A stretch of DNA of 64,000 nt from Aggregatilinea lenta (GCF_003569045.1 NZ_BFCB01000004.1:62001-126000), one strand, 5' to 3'. Positions 44,250 to 55,724 are shown, counted from the first letter of the stretch. Notes: generated from the sequence alone by a model not told the origin. Made by a program: numbers and translations.

Positions 44250-44764
44250 GCAGAGACAACCGCATGGAGATCGTGGTGCGCGGCGCTGAAGCCGAGGACT
44301 GGGAAGACGCGGCGATGATTTTTGAGCATCGCGCCGTGATCCGCAATCTGCTCCAAATCCCGTATATGTCGCGCGACACGGTCCGCGACCGCTACGAAAA
44401 CCCCTTGCCGGACCGCCATGCGCTGGTGGCCGTCGTGCACGATCGCGTGGTAGGCATCCTGGGTTTGCACTTCAACACGGGACGCCAGTCGCACGTGGCC
44501 AGCCTGGGCCTGATGGTCCATTCCGACTACCAGGGGCGCGGCGTCGGCACGGCGCTGATGGCCGCCGCCATCGATCTGGCCGAAAACTGGCTGGGCTGCA
44601 CGCGTATGGAGTTGGACGTCTTCACTGACAACGACGTGGCGATCCGGCTGTACCAGAAATTTGGTTTCGAGACGGAGGGCACGCTGCGCCAGTTCGCGAT
44701 GCGCGACGGCGTGCTGGATGACGTCTACCTCATGGCGCGGGTTCGTACCGACGCCGGATCGTGA
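44246..44764 (+). CDS. GNAT-family N-acetyltransferase
   Basis: A 172-residue acetyltransferase. The acetyl-CoA loop YQGRGVGTALM lies at about 92-102, followed by AIDLAENWLGCTRMELDVFTDNDVAIRLYQKFGFE, the classic motif order. The start GTG overlaps the upstream GNAT stop. The substrate is unknown: an amine on a small molecule, a protein or an antibiotic are all possible. The methyltransferase gene starts 14 bases after its stop. Confidence 0.9.
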   Translation: MSRDNRMEIVVRGAEAEDWEDAAMIFEHRAVIRNLLQIPYMSRDTVRDRYENPLPDRHALVAVVHDRVVGILGLHFNTGRQSHVASLGLMVHSDYQGRGVGTALMAAAIDLAENWLGCTRMELDVFTDNDVAIRLYQKFGFETEGTLRQFAMRDGVLDDVYLMARVRTDAGS

Positions 44765-44777
44765 GTCTAAGCTCTTG

Positions 44778-45518
44778 ATGACCGATCACCATCCTTCCGA
44801 CCAGGCGGCGCTGCGCGGCGAGCCGAGCTACGTCTGGCGCAGCGGACAGGAGCGCCGCCTGCAAATGATCGCGCGCTGGGCGGCGCTGAAGGACGCGCGG
44901 ATTTTGGAAGCGGGTTGTGGCCTGGGCGCGTACAGCAGCCAGTTCCGCCGCCGCTATTCGCCGTCCGTCGAGGCGTTCGACGTGGAGTTGGAGCGCGTGA
45001 AGGCTGCCAGCGCGGAAACGCCGCACGCACTGGTCGCGGCGGCAGAGGCGCTGCCTTACCGGAACGGCCTGTTCGATACGATTCTGTCAAACGAGGTGAT
45101 CGAGCACGTCGTGGACGACCGCGCCGCGGCCCGCGAGATGGTCCGCACACTCAAGCCGGGCGGGCGCATTGTGCTGTTCTGCCCGAACCGCTGGTATCCG
45201 GTCGAGCAGCACGGGCACTACTGGAAGGGCACGTATCATTTCGGCAATACACCGTTGATCAACTACCTGCCGGATCGCTGGCGCAACAAGTTGGCTCCTC
45301 ACGTCCGTACCTATTCGGCGCGCGCGGTGCGCGGCCTGTTCGACGGGCTGCCGGTGCGGATCGTTTATCACACGCGCATCTTCGGCGGCTACGACAACAT
45401 CGTCTACCGCCACCCGCGTCTGGGACGGGCGCTGCGCGCCGCGCTGTACGTCGCGGAGCATACGCCGCTGCGCGTGCTCGGCCTGTCACACCTGCTGATC
45501 ATCGAGAAAATGGGGTAG
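44778..45518 (+). CDS. Class I SAM-dependent methyltransferase
   Basis: A 246-residue enzyme. Motif I is ILEAGCGLGAYSSQF, the acidic end of strand 2 is FDVELERVKAA, and post-motif regions include AAAEALPYRNGLFDTILSNEVIEHV and LKPGGRIVLFCPNRWYP. This is the ubiE/methyltransf_11 type. The substrate is not evident. It is third in the operon after two GNAT genes. Confidence 0.9.
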   Translation: MTDHHPSDQAALRGEPSYVWRSGQERRLQMIARWAALKDARILEAGCGLGAYSSQFRRRYSPSVEAFDVELERVKAASAETPHALVAAAEALPYRNGLFDTILSNEVIEHVVDDRAAAREMVRTLKPGGRIVLFCPNRWYPVEQHGHYWKGTYHFGNTPLINYLPDRWRNKLAPHVRTYSARAVRGLFDGLPVRIVYHTRIFGGYDNIVYRHPRLGRALRAALYVAEHTPLRVLGLSHLLIIEKMG

Positions 45519-45553
45519 GGCGGCGGTTCGGGGAAAGTTTGCCGTAAATAATT

Positions 45554-45580
45554 GTGGGGGCATATCGCATACGCCCCTAC
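45554..45580. repeat. Palindromic repeat of the GTAGGGGC/GCCCCTAC type
   Basis: GTGGGGGCATAT and ATACGCCCCTAC form arms around a 3-base centre with a few wobble mismatches. It lies between convergent genes and resembles dispersed palindromic repeats common in many bacterial intergenic regions. Confidence 0.45.
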
Positions 45581-45606
45581 ATGGTTCTGTGATGCGCGCG
45601 CGCTGT

Positions 45607-46533
45607 CTAGTCCAACGGATCGGTCGAGCGCACCAGCTTCAGGCCGTGCTGCGCGTAGTCTTCGAGCGTGCGGTTCGCCATCGCGTCGAAATCGATCTCC
45701 GGGTGGCTGACCGACGACATGCAGTCTACCAGCACGTACCACTTGGCGATCTGCTGCGGCTGGTCACGGTAATAAAGCAGCACGGAACGCAGCGTTTCCA
45801 GCACGCAGTGACTCTTGGCCTGCCCGGCAACGTAGACGCGATCGTAATCGTCGAGCATGTCCAGCAGCGCCACGTTCAACTCACCTTGCGGACTATCGGG
45901 CACGGTCACTTCCGGCTCCAAGATCGAGTAATGCTCGGTCTTGGGCAGTGAGCCTTTGGTCACCAGTGTGGGCTGCGAGCGCCGCGCCGCGCTATGGTAG
46001 GCGACGGCCTCATACAACGCGGGCGTGATGGCGTGGCCCGGCGTGCCGAGCATGGTATGGAACGGCCAGATCATGAGTTGCTTGCGCGAGTCCGTTTCCA
46101 ACTCGTGCACGTAGCGCCGCGACCAGTTTGGTTCGTACAGCGGAATCCAGTTCCCCGCATCCACCGCGTTGCAGGCGATCGGCGTGTACGGGTCCGGGTG
46201 CCTGCCGTCGCGGTCTACCCACCACGTCGGGAAGAAGATTTGCAACGGGATGTGGCTGTCCAGCGACGCGGCAATCGCGGAGACGCGATCCGTATAACGC
46301 AGCAGCCAGTCGATCGTACGTCGCGTATCGTCCACCGCGCCGGGCACGCTCAGCGCGCCGTCCGCGTGCACGAAGTCGACCTGCGCGTCGACCAGCAGCA
46401 GCGCGATCTGCGGATCGTCCGTATCGGCGGACGGCAGCCCCGCAGCCTGGCCTTCAGCCGTCGCGCCCATAACGTCCGGTACGTACAACTGGCCGACCCG
46501 GTCAGCGTGGTAAAAAGCAGGACGTGTATTCAT
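45607..46533 (-). CDS. Isochorismatase/nicotinamidase-like cysteine hydrolase
   Basis: A 308-residue enzyme. The catalytic triad is visible: Asp in LLVDAQVDFV (about 47-56), Lys in LVTKGS and Cys in GQAKSHCVLETL. Nicotinamidases are shorter (about 200), so this longer form, with inserts such as the FPTWWVDRDGRHPDPYTP segment, may act on another amide or bind a partner. It stands alone; it converges with the methyltransferase gene and diverges from the kinase at 46881. Confidence 0.85.
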   Translation of the reverse strand: MNTRPAFYHADRVGQLYVPDVMGATAEGQAAGLPSADTDDPQIALLLVDAQVDFVHADGALSVPGAVDDTRRTIDWLLRYTDRVSAIAASLDSHIPLQIFFPTWWVDRDGRHPDPYTPIACNAVDAGNWIPLYEPNWSRRYVHELETDSRKQLMIWPFHTMLGTPGHAITPALYEAVAYHSAARRSQPTLVTKGSLPKTEHYSILEPEVTVPDSPQGELNVALLDMLDDYDRVYVAGQAKSHCVLETLRSVLLYYRDQPQQIAKWYVLVDCMSSVSHPEIDFDAMANRTLEDYAQHGLKLVRSTDPLD

Positions 46534-46880
46534 GCCCAGATTATACGTTGGACGGCGGGTACGGCCAACATGATGGTATCAAAGTTGTGAAAACGTTAAT
46601 TTTGTCCTCGGAACTATTGTTGTTCACCCATCTTTGTGATAAAGTCAGATCAGTTCGTCGTGAGGCTGCCGGTCTATCACGGGAGAACCTCCGATTTTAC
46701 CAACCCGCTGTCGGGATCAGCGCGATGCTGGACCGGCAGGGCTTCTGGATGGGGCGGGGGCCCCGCCTTTCGCTGCGCCATTCGAGTACATGCTCTCACC
46801 GCCGGGCCGGCTGTCCAGGGTCGGGTGCATGCGCTGAACCGGATTCGCACCTTCACGAGAACAGGTGGATCGACCAAGCC
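46534..46880. other. Intergenic region upstream of a PAS kinase
   Basis: These 347 bases hold no convincing gene. The first half is AT-rich and includes a possible promoter (TTGTTG at 46617-46622, 17 bases, TAAAGT at 46640-46645). The second half is GC-rich. An in-frame extension of the kinase to 46524 exists, but its residues look like non-coding sequence. Confidence 0.6.
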
Positions 46881-48089
46881 ATGACTTTCGATACCGATAC
46901 ACTGGTCATCACACCGGCTCCCAGTACCGGAAGCCACCCGTCCGCCAACAACGCCTCTTCATCGCAGCCGTCCGTCGGATCTGACCCGCAGACCCGTGTG
47001 GCCCTCGCCATGCTGGACGCCTGCCAGGACGGGCTGCTGATGGTGGGTACGTCCGGCCAACTGCTGCATACGAATACGGCGGCGGACCGGCTGCTAGGCG
47101 AATCGATGCGCGCCTACGTCGGACGCAGCATCCTGGCCTGGATTCACGACCGGGGCTGGACGCATGTGACCGAAATCACCGGCCTGACGCCGCCGCTGCT
47201 GCGCGATTTGCTGTCGCGCGCGGTGTGCGACCAGGGCCAAAGCTCGCGCAGGGTCTTCGAGCAGCAAACGGGCGACAGTCCGCGCATCGTCGAGGAGCGG
47301 GGCACGCCGGTGCAGGCGTCGGACGGCAGTGCGCTCGGCTGGATGCTGACGTGGCGTGACATTACTGAGGAGCGCCAGCAGGCGCGCGCGCGCGAAGAGG
47401 TGAGTCATATGATGATTCACGATCTGCGCAGCCCCCTGACGGCCATCATCGGCAGTCTGACGATGCTGCACGACCTGATGATCGAAGAAGCGGTCGATAT
47501 CGCGCCCTACGATGGCGTGCTGCGCATCGCGCATAACAGCAGCGCCGGCATGCTCAACCTCATCGAATCGCTGCTCGACATCGCGCGCATCGATCAAGAT
47601 GGCATGGCGCTGTCCCGCACGACACAGGCGCTGCCGCCCGTCATCGACGATGCCTGCACGTCGATTCTCAGCCTCGCCTACCGCGCCCACATCCAGATGG
47701 CGATCGAGGTCCCCGAAGATCTGCCACCCGTGTCGATCGATGCCGATAAGATCCGGCGGGTGCTGGTGAATTTGCTTGACAACGGTCTGCGCCACACCCC
47801 GGTAGACGGCCTCGTCACGGTGCGCGCCAGCGCGTCGCCGGGCAGCAGCGAGATCGTCGTGTGCGTCGCCGATACCGGTCCCGGCGTCCCGGTGGCGCAG
47901 CGCGAGCGTATTTTCGACAAGTTCGTCCAGCTCCAGTCACGGGCCGCTGGCGGCGGCAAAGGCTTTGGGCTGGGATTGACGTTTTGTAAGCTGGCCGTAG
48001 AGACCCACGGCGGGCGGATCTGGATTGACGAAGCGCCCGGCGGCGGCGCGGCGTTTTGTTTCTCGCTGCCTGCCGTCACGGAGCCTTAA
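46881..48089 (+). CDS. Soluble PAS histidine kinase
   Basis: A 402-residue kinase without membrane helices. PAS with PAC spans about 38-165; HisKA is MMIHDLRSPLTA with His180; the ATPase has NLLDNGLRHTP, DTGPGVP and GFGLGLTFCKLAVETHGGR. I chose ATG 46881 because the PAS domain begins shortly after it. It is followed 25 bases later by a second, similar kinase, and both resemble the GAF-PAS kinase at 18002. No regulator gene is adjacent, so they share a distant partner or form mixed complexes. Confidence 0.87.
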   Translation: MTFDTDTLVITPAPSTGSHPSANNASSSQPSVGSDPQTRVALAMLDACQDGLLMVGTSGQLLHTNTAADRLLGESMRAYVGRSILAWIHDRGWTHVTEITGLTPPLLRDLLSRAVCDQGQSSRRVFEQQTGDSPRIVEERGTPVQASDGSALGWMLTWRDITEERQQARAREEVSHMMIHDLRSPLTAIIGSLTMLHDLMIEEAVDIAPYDGVLRIAHNSSAGMLNLIESLLDIARIDQDGMALSRTTQALPPVIDDACTSILSLAYRAHIQMAIEVPEDLPPVSIDADKIRRVLVNLLDNGLRHTPVDGLVTVRASASPGSSEIVVCVADTGPGVPVAQRERIFDKFVQLQSRAAGGGKGFGLGLTFCKLAVETHGGRIWIDEAPGGGAAFCFSLPAVTEP

Positions 48090-48114
48090 CTTGTAGAGTA
48101 GATTTGCATCAGGA

Positions 48115-49293
48115 GTGCTGGCCGATTTGAGCGTTGTAGGGTTATCCGAACACGTTTCTCAAGCAGCGCCGTCTGTTGATCCCTCCATGCCACCGTACCC
48201 CTTCCTACAGGCGATTTTTAATAACACGGACGGCGCGCTGATCCTGCTCGATTGCGGCGGGCGCGTGGCGGCTGCGAATCCCGGCGTGGAACGCCTCATG
48301 GGGATTCACCCGGTGCAGGTGGTGGGGCGCACGGTCGAGGCTTTGCTGGACGAGCCTGCACTGCGCTTCGGCGAGCAGTTGGGCTTTTCGCCGGAGGCTC
48401 TGCGCGCGCTGACGACGCACATCTGCTTCGGAAAAGTGAGCGAGGACTATCTCGACACGCTGCGTGGGCTGATCGAAATCGAGACGCCGCAGCCGCGCTG
48501 TCTTTGCCGGACCCTGACGCCGGTGCCCGATGACTGGGGGGGCTTGGGCGGCCTACTGATGACCTTTAGAGACGCCACCCCGGAACGCAGCATCATGCTG
48601 GGGCGCGAGCGATTCTACGGCATGGTTGTGCACGACCTGCGCGGCCCGTTGACCGCCATCAACACCGGCTTCAAGCTGCTCAGCGAGATCGCGTCCGGCG
48701 ACGACCCGGTGAGTCAGGCGGTCAGCAACACGACGGCGGCGTCGCAAGGCGCGGTGACCAAGCTGCTGTCGCTGGTGGATTCGCTGCTGGACGTGGCGAA
48801 GTTCCAGGGCGAGGGTGTCGAGCTGTGCCGCGCACCGGTCCGGCTGCCGGAGGTGGTGAACGCGGTCATCGCTGAAACGCGGCTCCTGTCCGATGACGTG
48901 GAGATCGATGTCGTCTCGACCGTGCCCTGCACGCTGCCACCGCTCGACATCGACGGCGAGTTGGTCGCGCGGCTCCTGCTTAATCTGGTGGACAACGCGC
49001 TGAAGTTCGCGCCTGCACAGACCACGGTGTCCGTCGGAGCGCATGTCATCAACGGCATGGTCTACATCGACGTGCGCGACGGTGGGCAGGGCATTCCTGA
49101 CGAGGACAAGGCGCGCGTGTTCGACCTGTTCAGCCAGACGCACACGGTCACTGCACGGCGGCGCGGGTCAGGGATCGGGCTGGCGTTTTGCAAGCTGGTG
49201 GTGGAAGCGCACGGCGGACGGATCTGGGTCGAGGATAATGTGCCCTGCGGCACGGTGTTCGTCTTGACGCTGCCGCTCTACACGCCGCGCTAA
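48115..49293 (+). CDS. Soluble PAS histidine kinase (tandem paralogue)
   Basis: A 392-residue kinase similar to its upstream neighbour. PAS (about 27-155), HisKA (MVVHDLRGPLTA, His173) and ATPase (NLVDNALKFAP, DGGQGIPDED, GSGIGLAFCKLVVEAHGGR) are present. The start is GTG 48115; its ribosome site is too close to be certain, and ATG 48187 is an alternative. It converges with the CBS gene, overlapping its end by 4 bases. Confidence 0.85.
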   Translation: MLADLSVVGLSEHVSQAAPSVDPSMPPYPFLQAIFNNTDGALILLDCGGRVAAANPGVERLMGIHPVQVVGRTVEALLDEPALRFGEQLGFSPEALRALTTHICFGKVSEDYLDTLRGLIEIETPQPRCLCRTLTPVPDDWGGLGGLLMTFRDATPERSIMLGRERFYGMVVHDLRGPLTAINTGFKLLSEIASGDDPVSQAVSNTTAASQGAVTKLLSLVDSLLDVAKFQGEGVELCRAPVRLPEVVNAVIAETRLLSDDVEIDVVSTVPCTLPPLDIDGELVARLLLNLVDNALKFAPAQTTVSVGAHVINGMVYIDVRDGGQGIPDEDKARVFDLFSQTHTVTARRRGSGIGLAFCKLVVEAHGGRIWVEDNVPCGTVFVLTLPLYTPR

Positions 49294-49706
49294 CGCGCGC
49301 GCAGCAGCGTCGCCAGCGCACGGATCAGGTCCGTGACGGTGACCACCCCGACCAGCTCGCCGTTCTCCACGACGGGCAGGCCGCTGATACGGTGCAGCAC
49401 CAGCAGGTCGATTGCCTGCTCGACCGGCAGATCTGGCGCGACGCACACAGGATCGGGCGACATGCACGCGCCTACCGCCGTATGATCGAGCAGCATATCG
49501 TCCTGCCAGCGCTCGCGCAGGACCAGCGGCGAGTTTGCGACCAGCCGCAGGTCGCGGTCGGTGATAATCCCGCACACGTGTCCCGTCTCGTCGACGACGG
49601 GCAGACGGCGGCAGTTGGCGGCTTGCATGCGAGCGGTGGCCGCCCGCAGCGTATCTTCAGGGCGAACCGTGACCGGCTCGCGCGTCATGACCTCGCCAAC
49701 TAACAT
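49290..49706 (-). CDS. CBS-domain pair protein
   Basis: A 138-residue protein made of two CBS domains (about 1-58 and 76-138), starting MLVGEVMTREPVTVRPEDTL and with ISGLPVVENGELVGVVT in the second. CBS pairs bind adenine nucleotides and act as energy or signal sensors. No catalytic domain is attached. It lies 15 bases downstream of the GT4 gene on the same strand, so it may be co-transcribed. Confidence 0.92.
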   Translation of the reverse strand: MLVGEVMTREPVTVRPEDTLRAATARMQAANCRRLPVVDETGHVCGIITDRDLRLVANSPLVLRERWQDDMLLDHTAVGACMSPDPVCVAPDLPVEQAIDLLVLHRISGLPVVENGELVGVVTVTDLIRALATLLRAR

Positions 49707-49721
49707 CTTCGCCCTCTTTGC

Positions 49722-50843
49722 TTATTGGACCAGCTTGCGGTAGACGCGCAGCGTTTCGGCGGCGGCGCGCTTCCACGAGAAACGGGCCGCGCGCTCCGGC
49801 CCGGCAGCGGCCATCTCGGTCCGCAGCCGGACGTCGCCGAGCACGATGCCCAGCACCTCGGTCATGTTGTCCACGTCATGTGGATTGAAATAGTGCGGTA
49901 CGTCCGCACCCAACTCTGGCAGGCTCGATTCGCGGCTGCTGACGACCGGCACGCCGCACGCCATCGCCTCCAGCACGGGCAGCCCCGCGCCCTCGTAGAC
50001 GGACGCCATGACGTATACCGTCGCCGCGCGGAAGACACCCGGCAGGTCCTCGTCGGGCACGAAGCCGAGCAGCCGCACGGCGTCCGTCAGACCCAGTTCC
50101 TCGACGCGCTTGAAGAAGTCGTCGTACAGCCAGCCCTTCGCGCCGACCACCATCAACTGCAAATCGCGGTGCTCGCGGCGCAGGCGTGCCAGCGCTTCGA
50201 CCAACCGTGCCAGGTTTTTGCGCGGCTCGATGGTGCCCACTACCAGCAGGAACTGATCCGGCAGGTCGTACTTGGCGCGCACGCGGGCAACTTCACTGCG
50301 CGACACGACGCGGAAGTTGGGCGAGGCCGCTTCATGCACGACCGTGATTTTCTGGTCGGGCGTGCCATAGTAGCGCATCAGGTCATTTTTGGTGGCCTGC
50401 GAGACGGTGATGATCGCGTCTGCGCGTTTGACGAACAGCGGCATGGCGGCGTTGAGGAAATAGTAGTTCAGGCGCTTGTGGTGCTGCGGAAACAACTTGA
50501 AGATCAGGTCGTGCACGGTCATTACCGTGGGCACGTCGCCAAGCGGCATCAAGAGATGCTCCGTAGCGTGGAACACCTGCACGTCCGGCACAAGCCGCTC
50601 GAACGAGGCATGCGCGAGCTGCCCCTGCCAGACCATCATGCGCCACGGCTTATAGCCCAGCCGGATCGAGCGCTGCGGGACGCGCACCCATTCGGCAGGC
50701 ACGTTGGCCTGGGGCGTGCGGTTATAGAAGAGGGTGGGCGGCGCGGCCATTTCTTGCAGCAGCGCATCGGTCAGCGAGCGCGCATAGCGCCCCAGCCCGG
50801 CCCGGCTGTTGACCGCTGCCGATACGTCGAGGTAAACCGTCAA
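49722..50843 (-). CDS. Glycosyltransferase family 4
   Basis: A 373-residue GT-B enzyme. VYLDVSAAVNSRAGLGRYARSL begins it; FLLVVGTIEPRKNLARLVEAL and VYEGAGLPVLEAMACGVPVVSS mark the donor domain. It is similar in layout to the enzyme at 33024. With the WecG/TagA-type gene upstream, it would help build a lipid-linked surface polysaccharide in the cytoplasm. The sugar is unknown. Confidence 0.92.
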   Translation of the reverse strand: MTVYLDVSAAVNSRAGLGRYARSLTDALLQEMAAPPTLFYNRTPQANVPAEWVRVPQRSIRLGYKPWRMMVWQGQLAHASFERLVPDVQVFHATEHLLMPLGDVPTVMTVHDLIFKLFPQHHKRLNYYFLNAAMPLFVKRADAIITVSQATKNDLMRYYGTPDQKITVVHEAASPNFRVVSRSEVARVRAKYDLPDQFLLVVGTIEPRKNLARLVEALARLRREHRDLQLMVVGAKGWLYDDFFKRVEELGLTDAVRLLGFVPDEDLPGVFRAATVYVMASVYEGAGLPVLEAMACGVPVVSSRESSLPELGADVPHYFNPHDVDNMTEVLGIVLGDVRLRTEMAAAGPERAARFSWKRAAAETLRVYRKLVQ

Positions 50844-50855
50844 GCTGGCGTCTCC

Positions 50856-51620
50856 TTACTTTGCCGCGTCCTCACCGTGACGCAGCACCCCCCACACGAA
50901 ACGCGGCAGACGTAGCATACGCCGCCAGCGCCACGGCTGAATGATCAGCCGGAACAGCCATTCCAGGGCCAGACGCTGCATCCAGCGCGGCGCGCGGGGC
51001 ACCGTCCCGGCGATGAAGTCGAATGTGCCACCCACGCCCAGCGCGACGTGCGTCTCCAGGTGGGCGCGGTTATGCGCGATCCAGACGTCCTGACGCGGCG
51101 CGCCGTAGGCCACCAACAGGATGTCTGCACTGCTGGCATTCACGCGCGCCACGATGTCCGCTTCCTCGTCCGGCGCGGGACTGCCCGCGTAGGTGCCCGC
51201 GATGCGTAGCCCCGGATAGCGCTCGGTCAGGATCTGCGCGGCGCGTTCGGCGACGCCCGGCGCGGCCCCCAGCAAATACAGCGACCAGCCTTCACGCGCG
51301 GCTCGCTCGGCGATGAGCGGCACGCCGTCGGACCCGGTCACACGCTGCGGCAGCGGCTTGCCCAGGTAGCGCGCCGCGAATAACAGGCCGATGCCGTCCG
51401 CAACACACAGGTCAGCCTCGCGTAATACCTGCATGAATGCAGGATCATCCTGGGCGATCATCACGAATTCCGGGCTGACGGTGCAGACCTGATGCAGGCC
51501 ATCGTCAGCGACAATCCAGGCGTCGATCTGCGCCAGCAAGCCGTCAAACGTGATTGCATCAAGCGGCACGCCCAAGACAGTCACGTGCCCGGCTGGCGCT
51601 GGAGGAGGTTGCGCCGTCAC
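50856..51620 (-). CDS. WecG/TagA/CpsF-family glycosyltransferase
   Basis: A 254-residue GT26 enzyme. TVLGVPLDAITFDGLLAQI, SPEFVMIAQDDPAF, ADGIGLLFAARYLGKPLPQRVTGSD and VAYGAPRQDVWIAHNR are the family's landmarks. Members add the second sugar (such as ManNAc) to undecaprenyl-diphosphate-linked GlcNAc in capsule or teichoic-acid-like synthesis. GTG 51620 has GGGAG upstream. It precedes the GT4 gene by 12 bases on the same strand. Confidence 0.93.
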   Translation of the reverse strand: MTAQPPPAPAGHVTVLGVPLDAITFDGLLAQIDAWIVADDGLHQVCTVSPEFVMIAQDDPAFMQVLREADLCVADGIGLLFAARYLGKPLPQRVTGSDGVPLIAERAAREGWSLYLLGAAPGVAERAAQILTERYPGLRIAGTYAGSPAPDEEADIVARVNASSADILLVAYGAPRQDVWIAHNRAHLETHVALGVGGTFDFIAGTVPRAPRWMQRLALEWLFRLIIQPWRWRRMLRLPRFVWGVLRHGEDAAK

Positions 51621-51681
51621 TCTTGCGCTCCCGCGTGTGCAACATTCCAGTCTGCGTGGATTGTACCGCTACAAGCCGGAT

Positions 51682-52842
51682 TTAGGCCAGCGCCAGGGCG
51701 ATTGCATCAAATTTGATCGAGTAACTTTTCAAGGAAGGTGATATCAAGCCCGGCCTGAAGCGTTTGGTGCGGATACTGCCCTTGGACGAGTCCCTTTTGA
51801 TAATATTGAGCGCCAGTTGTCGCAAGATCGCCATATTGTGGGCGGCGTGCCCAACGCGCACACGAGTATCGTCCTCTCTAAAAATCACGTCTAAGACCCA
51901 GTGGAGACTGTTTTCAACCGCCCAGTGAAAGCGCGTGGCATCCGGGAGAGGTTCAGCCTCAGCGGGCAAGCTGCTGATGTAATAGGCCGTGTCGATTGCG
52001 GACTTGTTTGGCAGTCGTCGCTCGCGTTGGACGCGCACCATCGTCTGCAAATCAGTCCAGCCCTCATCATTACGGATGTACTCAAAAGCGAGCGGGTCGC
52101 TGATGGCCCAGCACCGCCGAATTTCGATGCGTCCGTGTCCTTTGTTGACGGTTTCGGCAGAGCTGTGCTGCAGGTCAGCAAACTGCACGTGGTCCGCATG
52201 GGCGAACCAGTCCTGAATGTCCTGGTGCAAGTGACCCTGATTGTCTTTGACCCGCAGCCGGTAGTCGGCCTTTTCATCGCGGATCGCCTGGGCGAACCTG
52301 GTTTGAGCGCCCATCGCATCGACCGTGACAATACATCCCGCCACATTCAACTGGCGCAGCAGCGGCGGAATCGCCGTGATTTCATTCGATTTTGCGTCAG
52401 TCTTCCCCTGCCCCAAGGCAATTCCGCTGCGCGTGGTCCACGCATTGACCATATGAATGGCATCTTTGCCGATGGTCCGGTTATGGCTGCGCCGCACCGT
52501 CTTGCCGTCGATAGCCATGACCTGACCTCGACGCACCCGAAAGACCCCTTCGACCCAGGGCATGAACGCTGTCTGGAATGCCTCGGCATCCAGCACCGCG
52601 AAAAATCGTCCAAATGTATCGTGGGACGGTATCCCGTGGGGCAGCTTGAGAAATGTCTTCAGCCACTCGTGCTTGGCTTGACCAAAGCGTTCGACATCGA
52701 CCCAACGCGCTGCCCCTGCTAGCACCGCGCACACCGTGATTACGAGTATATCGATCAGCTTGCGATCGCATCGTCCTGCCACTCGCGGATCGGGCAGGTC
52801 TTGAAAACTGATGACTAAGCTGATAGGGTTTTCTTCTGACAT
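51682..52842 (-). CDS. ISAs1-family transposase
   Basis: A 386-residue DDE transposase. SFQDLPDPRVAGRCDRKL starts the family pattern; the acidic residues lie in MAIDGKTVRRS, VTVDAMGAQ and HWAVENSLHWVLDV. All parts seem intact, so it may be active. The reading frame runs through the left inverted repeat and ends 12 bases outside the element, so its stop codon is supplied by flanking DNA. ATG 52842 follows GAGGCGG. Confidence 0.93.
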   Translation of the reverse strand: MSEENPISLVISFQDLPDPRVAGRCDRKLIDILVITVCAVLAGAARWVDVERFGQAKHEWLKTFLKLPHGIPSHDTFGRFFAVLDAEAFQTAFMPWVEGVFRVRRGQVMAIDGKTVRRSHNRTIGKDAIHMVNAWTTRSGIALGQGKTDAKSNEITAIPPLLRQLNVAGCIVTVDAMGAQTRFAQAIRDEKADYRLRVKDNQGHLHQDIQDWFAHADHVQFADLQHSSAETVNKGHGRIEIRRCWAISDPLAFEYIRNDEGWTDLQTMVRVQRERRLPNKSAIDTAYYISSLPAEAEPLPDATRFHWAVENSLHWVLDVIFREDDTRVRVGHAAHNMAILRQLALNIIKRDSSKGSIRTKRFRPGLISPSLKSYSIKFDAIALALA

Positions 52843-52905
52843 GGATACCGCCTCGCTTGAGGCACTCTATTCTTCCCTATCCGTACTTTTGATGCGATTG
52901 CCCTG
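51694..52905 (-). mobile_element. ISAs1-like insertion sequence
   Basis: About 1.2 kb. Terminal inverted repeats CAGGGCGATTGCATCAAA (51694-51711) and, on the other strand, CAGGGCAATCGCATCAAA (52905-52888) match at 16 of 18 positions. A single transposase gene fills it. No clear target duplication is visible at the flanks. It separates the WecG-type gene from gyrA. Confidence 0.8.
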
Positions 52906-52999
52906 CCAACCTGCCGCCAGCAGCTAGCATTTTTCGCTGAAGTTGAGTATAATTCGGGAACATCTGTTCTGTTTTATCCTTCAAGATCCGCAAGCGGAA

Positions 53000-53028
53000 T
53001 TGACAGCGCCGCCGCTATTCTCTACACT
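53000..53028 (+). promoter_or_regulatory. Promoter of the gyrA-like gene
   Basis: TTGACA (53000-53005) and TACACT (53023-53028) with a 17-base spacer, about 48 bases before the start. A second TATAAT lies at 52948-52953. The IS end is about 95 bases upstream. Confidence 0.7.
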
Positions 53029-53075
53029 ACACGGCGTTTTGAGCTTGGGTAACAGCAAGAAAAGGCAAATACGCG

Positions 53076-55550
<2,475 letters not shown>

Positions 55551-55572
55551 CGCCGGGTGCGACTTCCCGAGC

Positions 55573-55601
55573 TTGACACCTACCGTCGTTTTTCGTATGC
55601 T
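55573..55601 (+). promoter_or_regulatory. Promoter of the fluoride-response operon
   Basis: TTGACA (55573-55578) and TATGCT (55596-55601) with a 17-base spacer, beginning 22 bases after the gyrA-like stop. Transcription should start just before the riboswitch. Confidence 0.8.
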
Positions 55602-55610
55602 TGCGCTTGA

Positions 55611-55662
55611 TGTCCGGCGATGGAGTTCGCCGTAACCGCCTACCGGGCTGATGACTCCTACC
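55611..55662 (+). ncRNA. Fluoride riboswitch (crcB motif)
   Basis: The conserved aptamer is present: GGCGATGGAGTTCGCC (55616-55631), then TAACCGCC (55633-55640), and GGCTGATGACTCCTACC (55646-55662), which carries the pseudoknot-forming bases. It lies between a sigma-70 promoter and a terminator, upstream of crcB. Fluoride binding should favour crcB expression. Confidence 0.93.
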
Positions 55663-55701
55663 CTTTTTGGCCAGGGTGGGAGTGGAGTAAAGCGCCATGA
55701 T

Positions 55702-55724
55702 AACCCGCCCAGGCGGGTTTTTTT
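55702..55724 (+). terminator. Regulated terminator of the fluoride riboswitch
   Basis: AACCCGCC and GGCGGGTT separated by 2 bases, followed by a T-run. It is the expression platform between the aptamer and crcB. An intermediate hairpin (CCTACCCT / AGGGTGGG, about 55657-55680) lies between them. Confidence 0.85.

Noticed and set aside
46524-46880. N-terminal extension of the PAS kinase to 46524
   Set aside because: The extra 119 residues contain Cys/Arg-rich, non-conserved sequence typical of translated intergenic DNA.
51684-52915. Target-site duplication flanking the insertion sequence
   Set aside because: The 10 bases on each side (AGGCCAGCGC and CCAACCTGCC) do not match, so no duplication is claimed.
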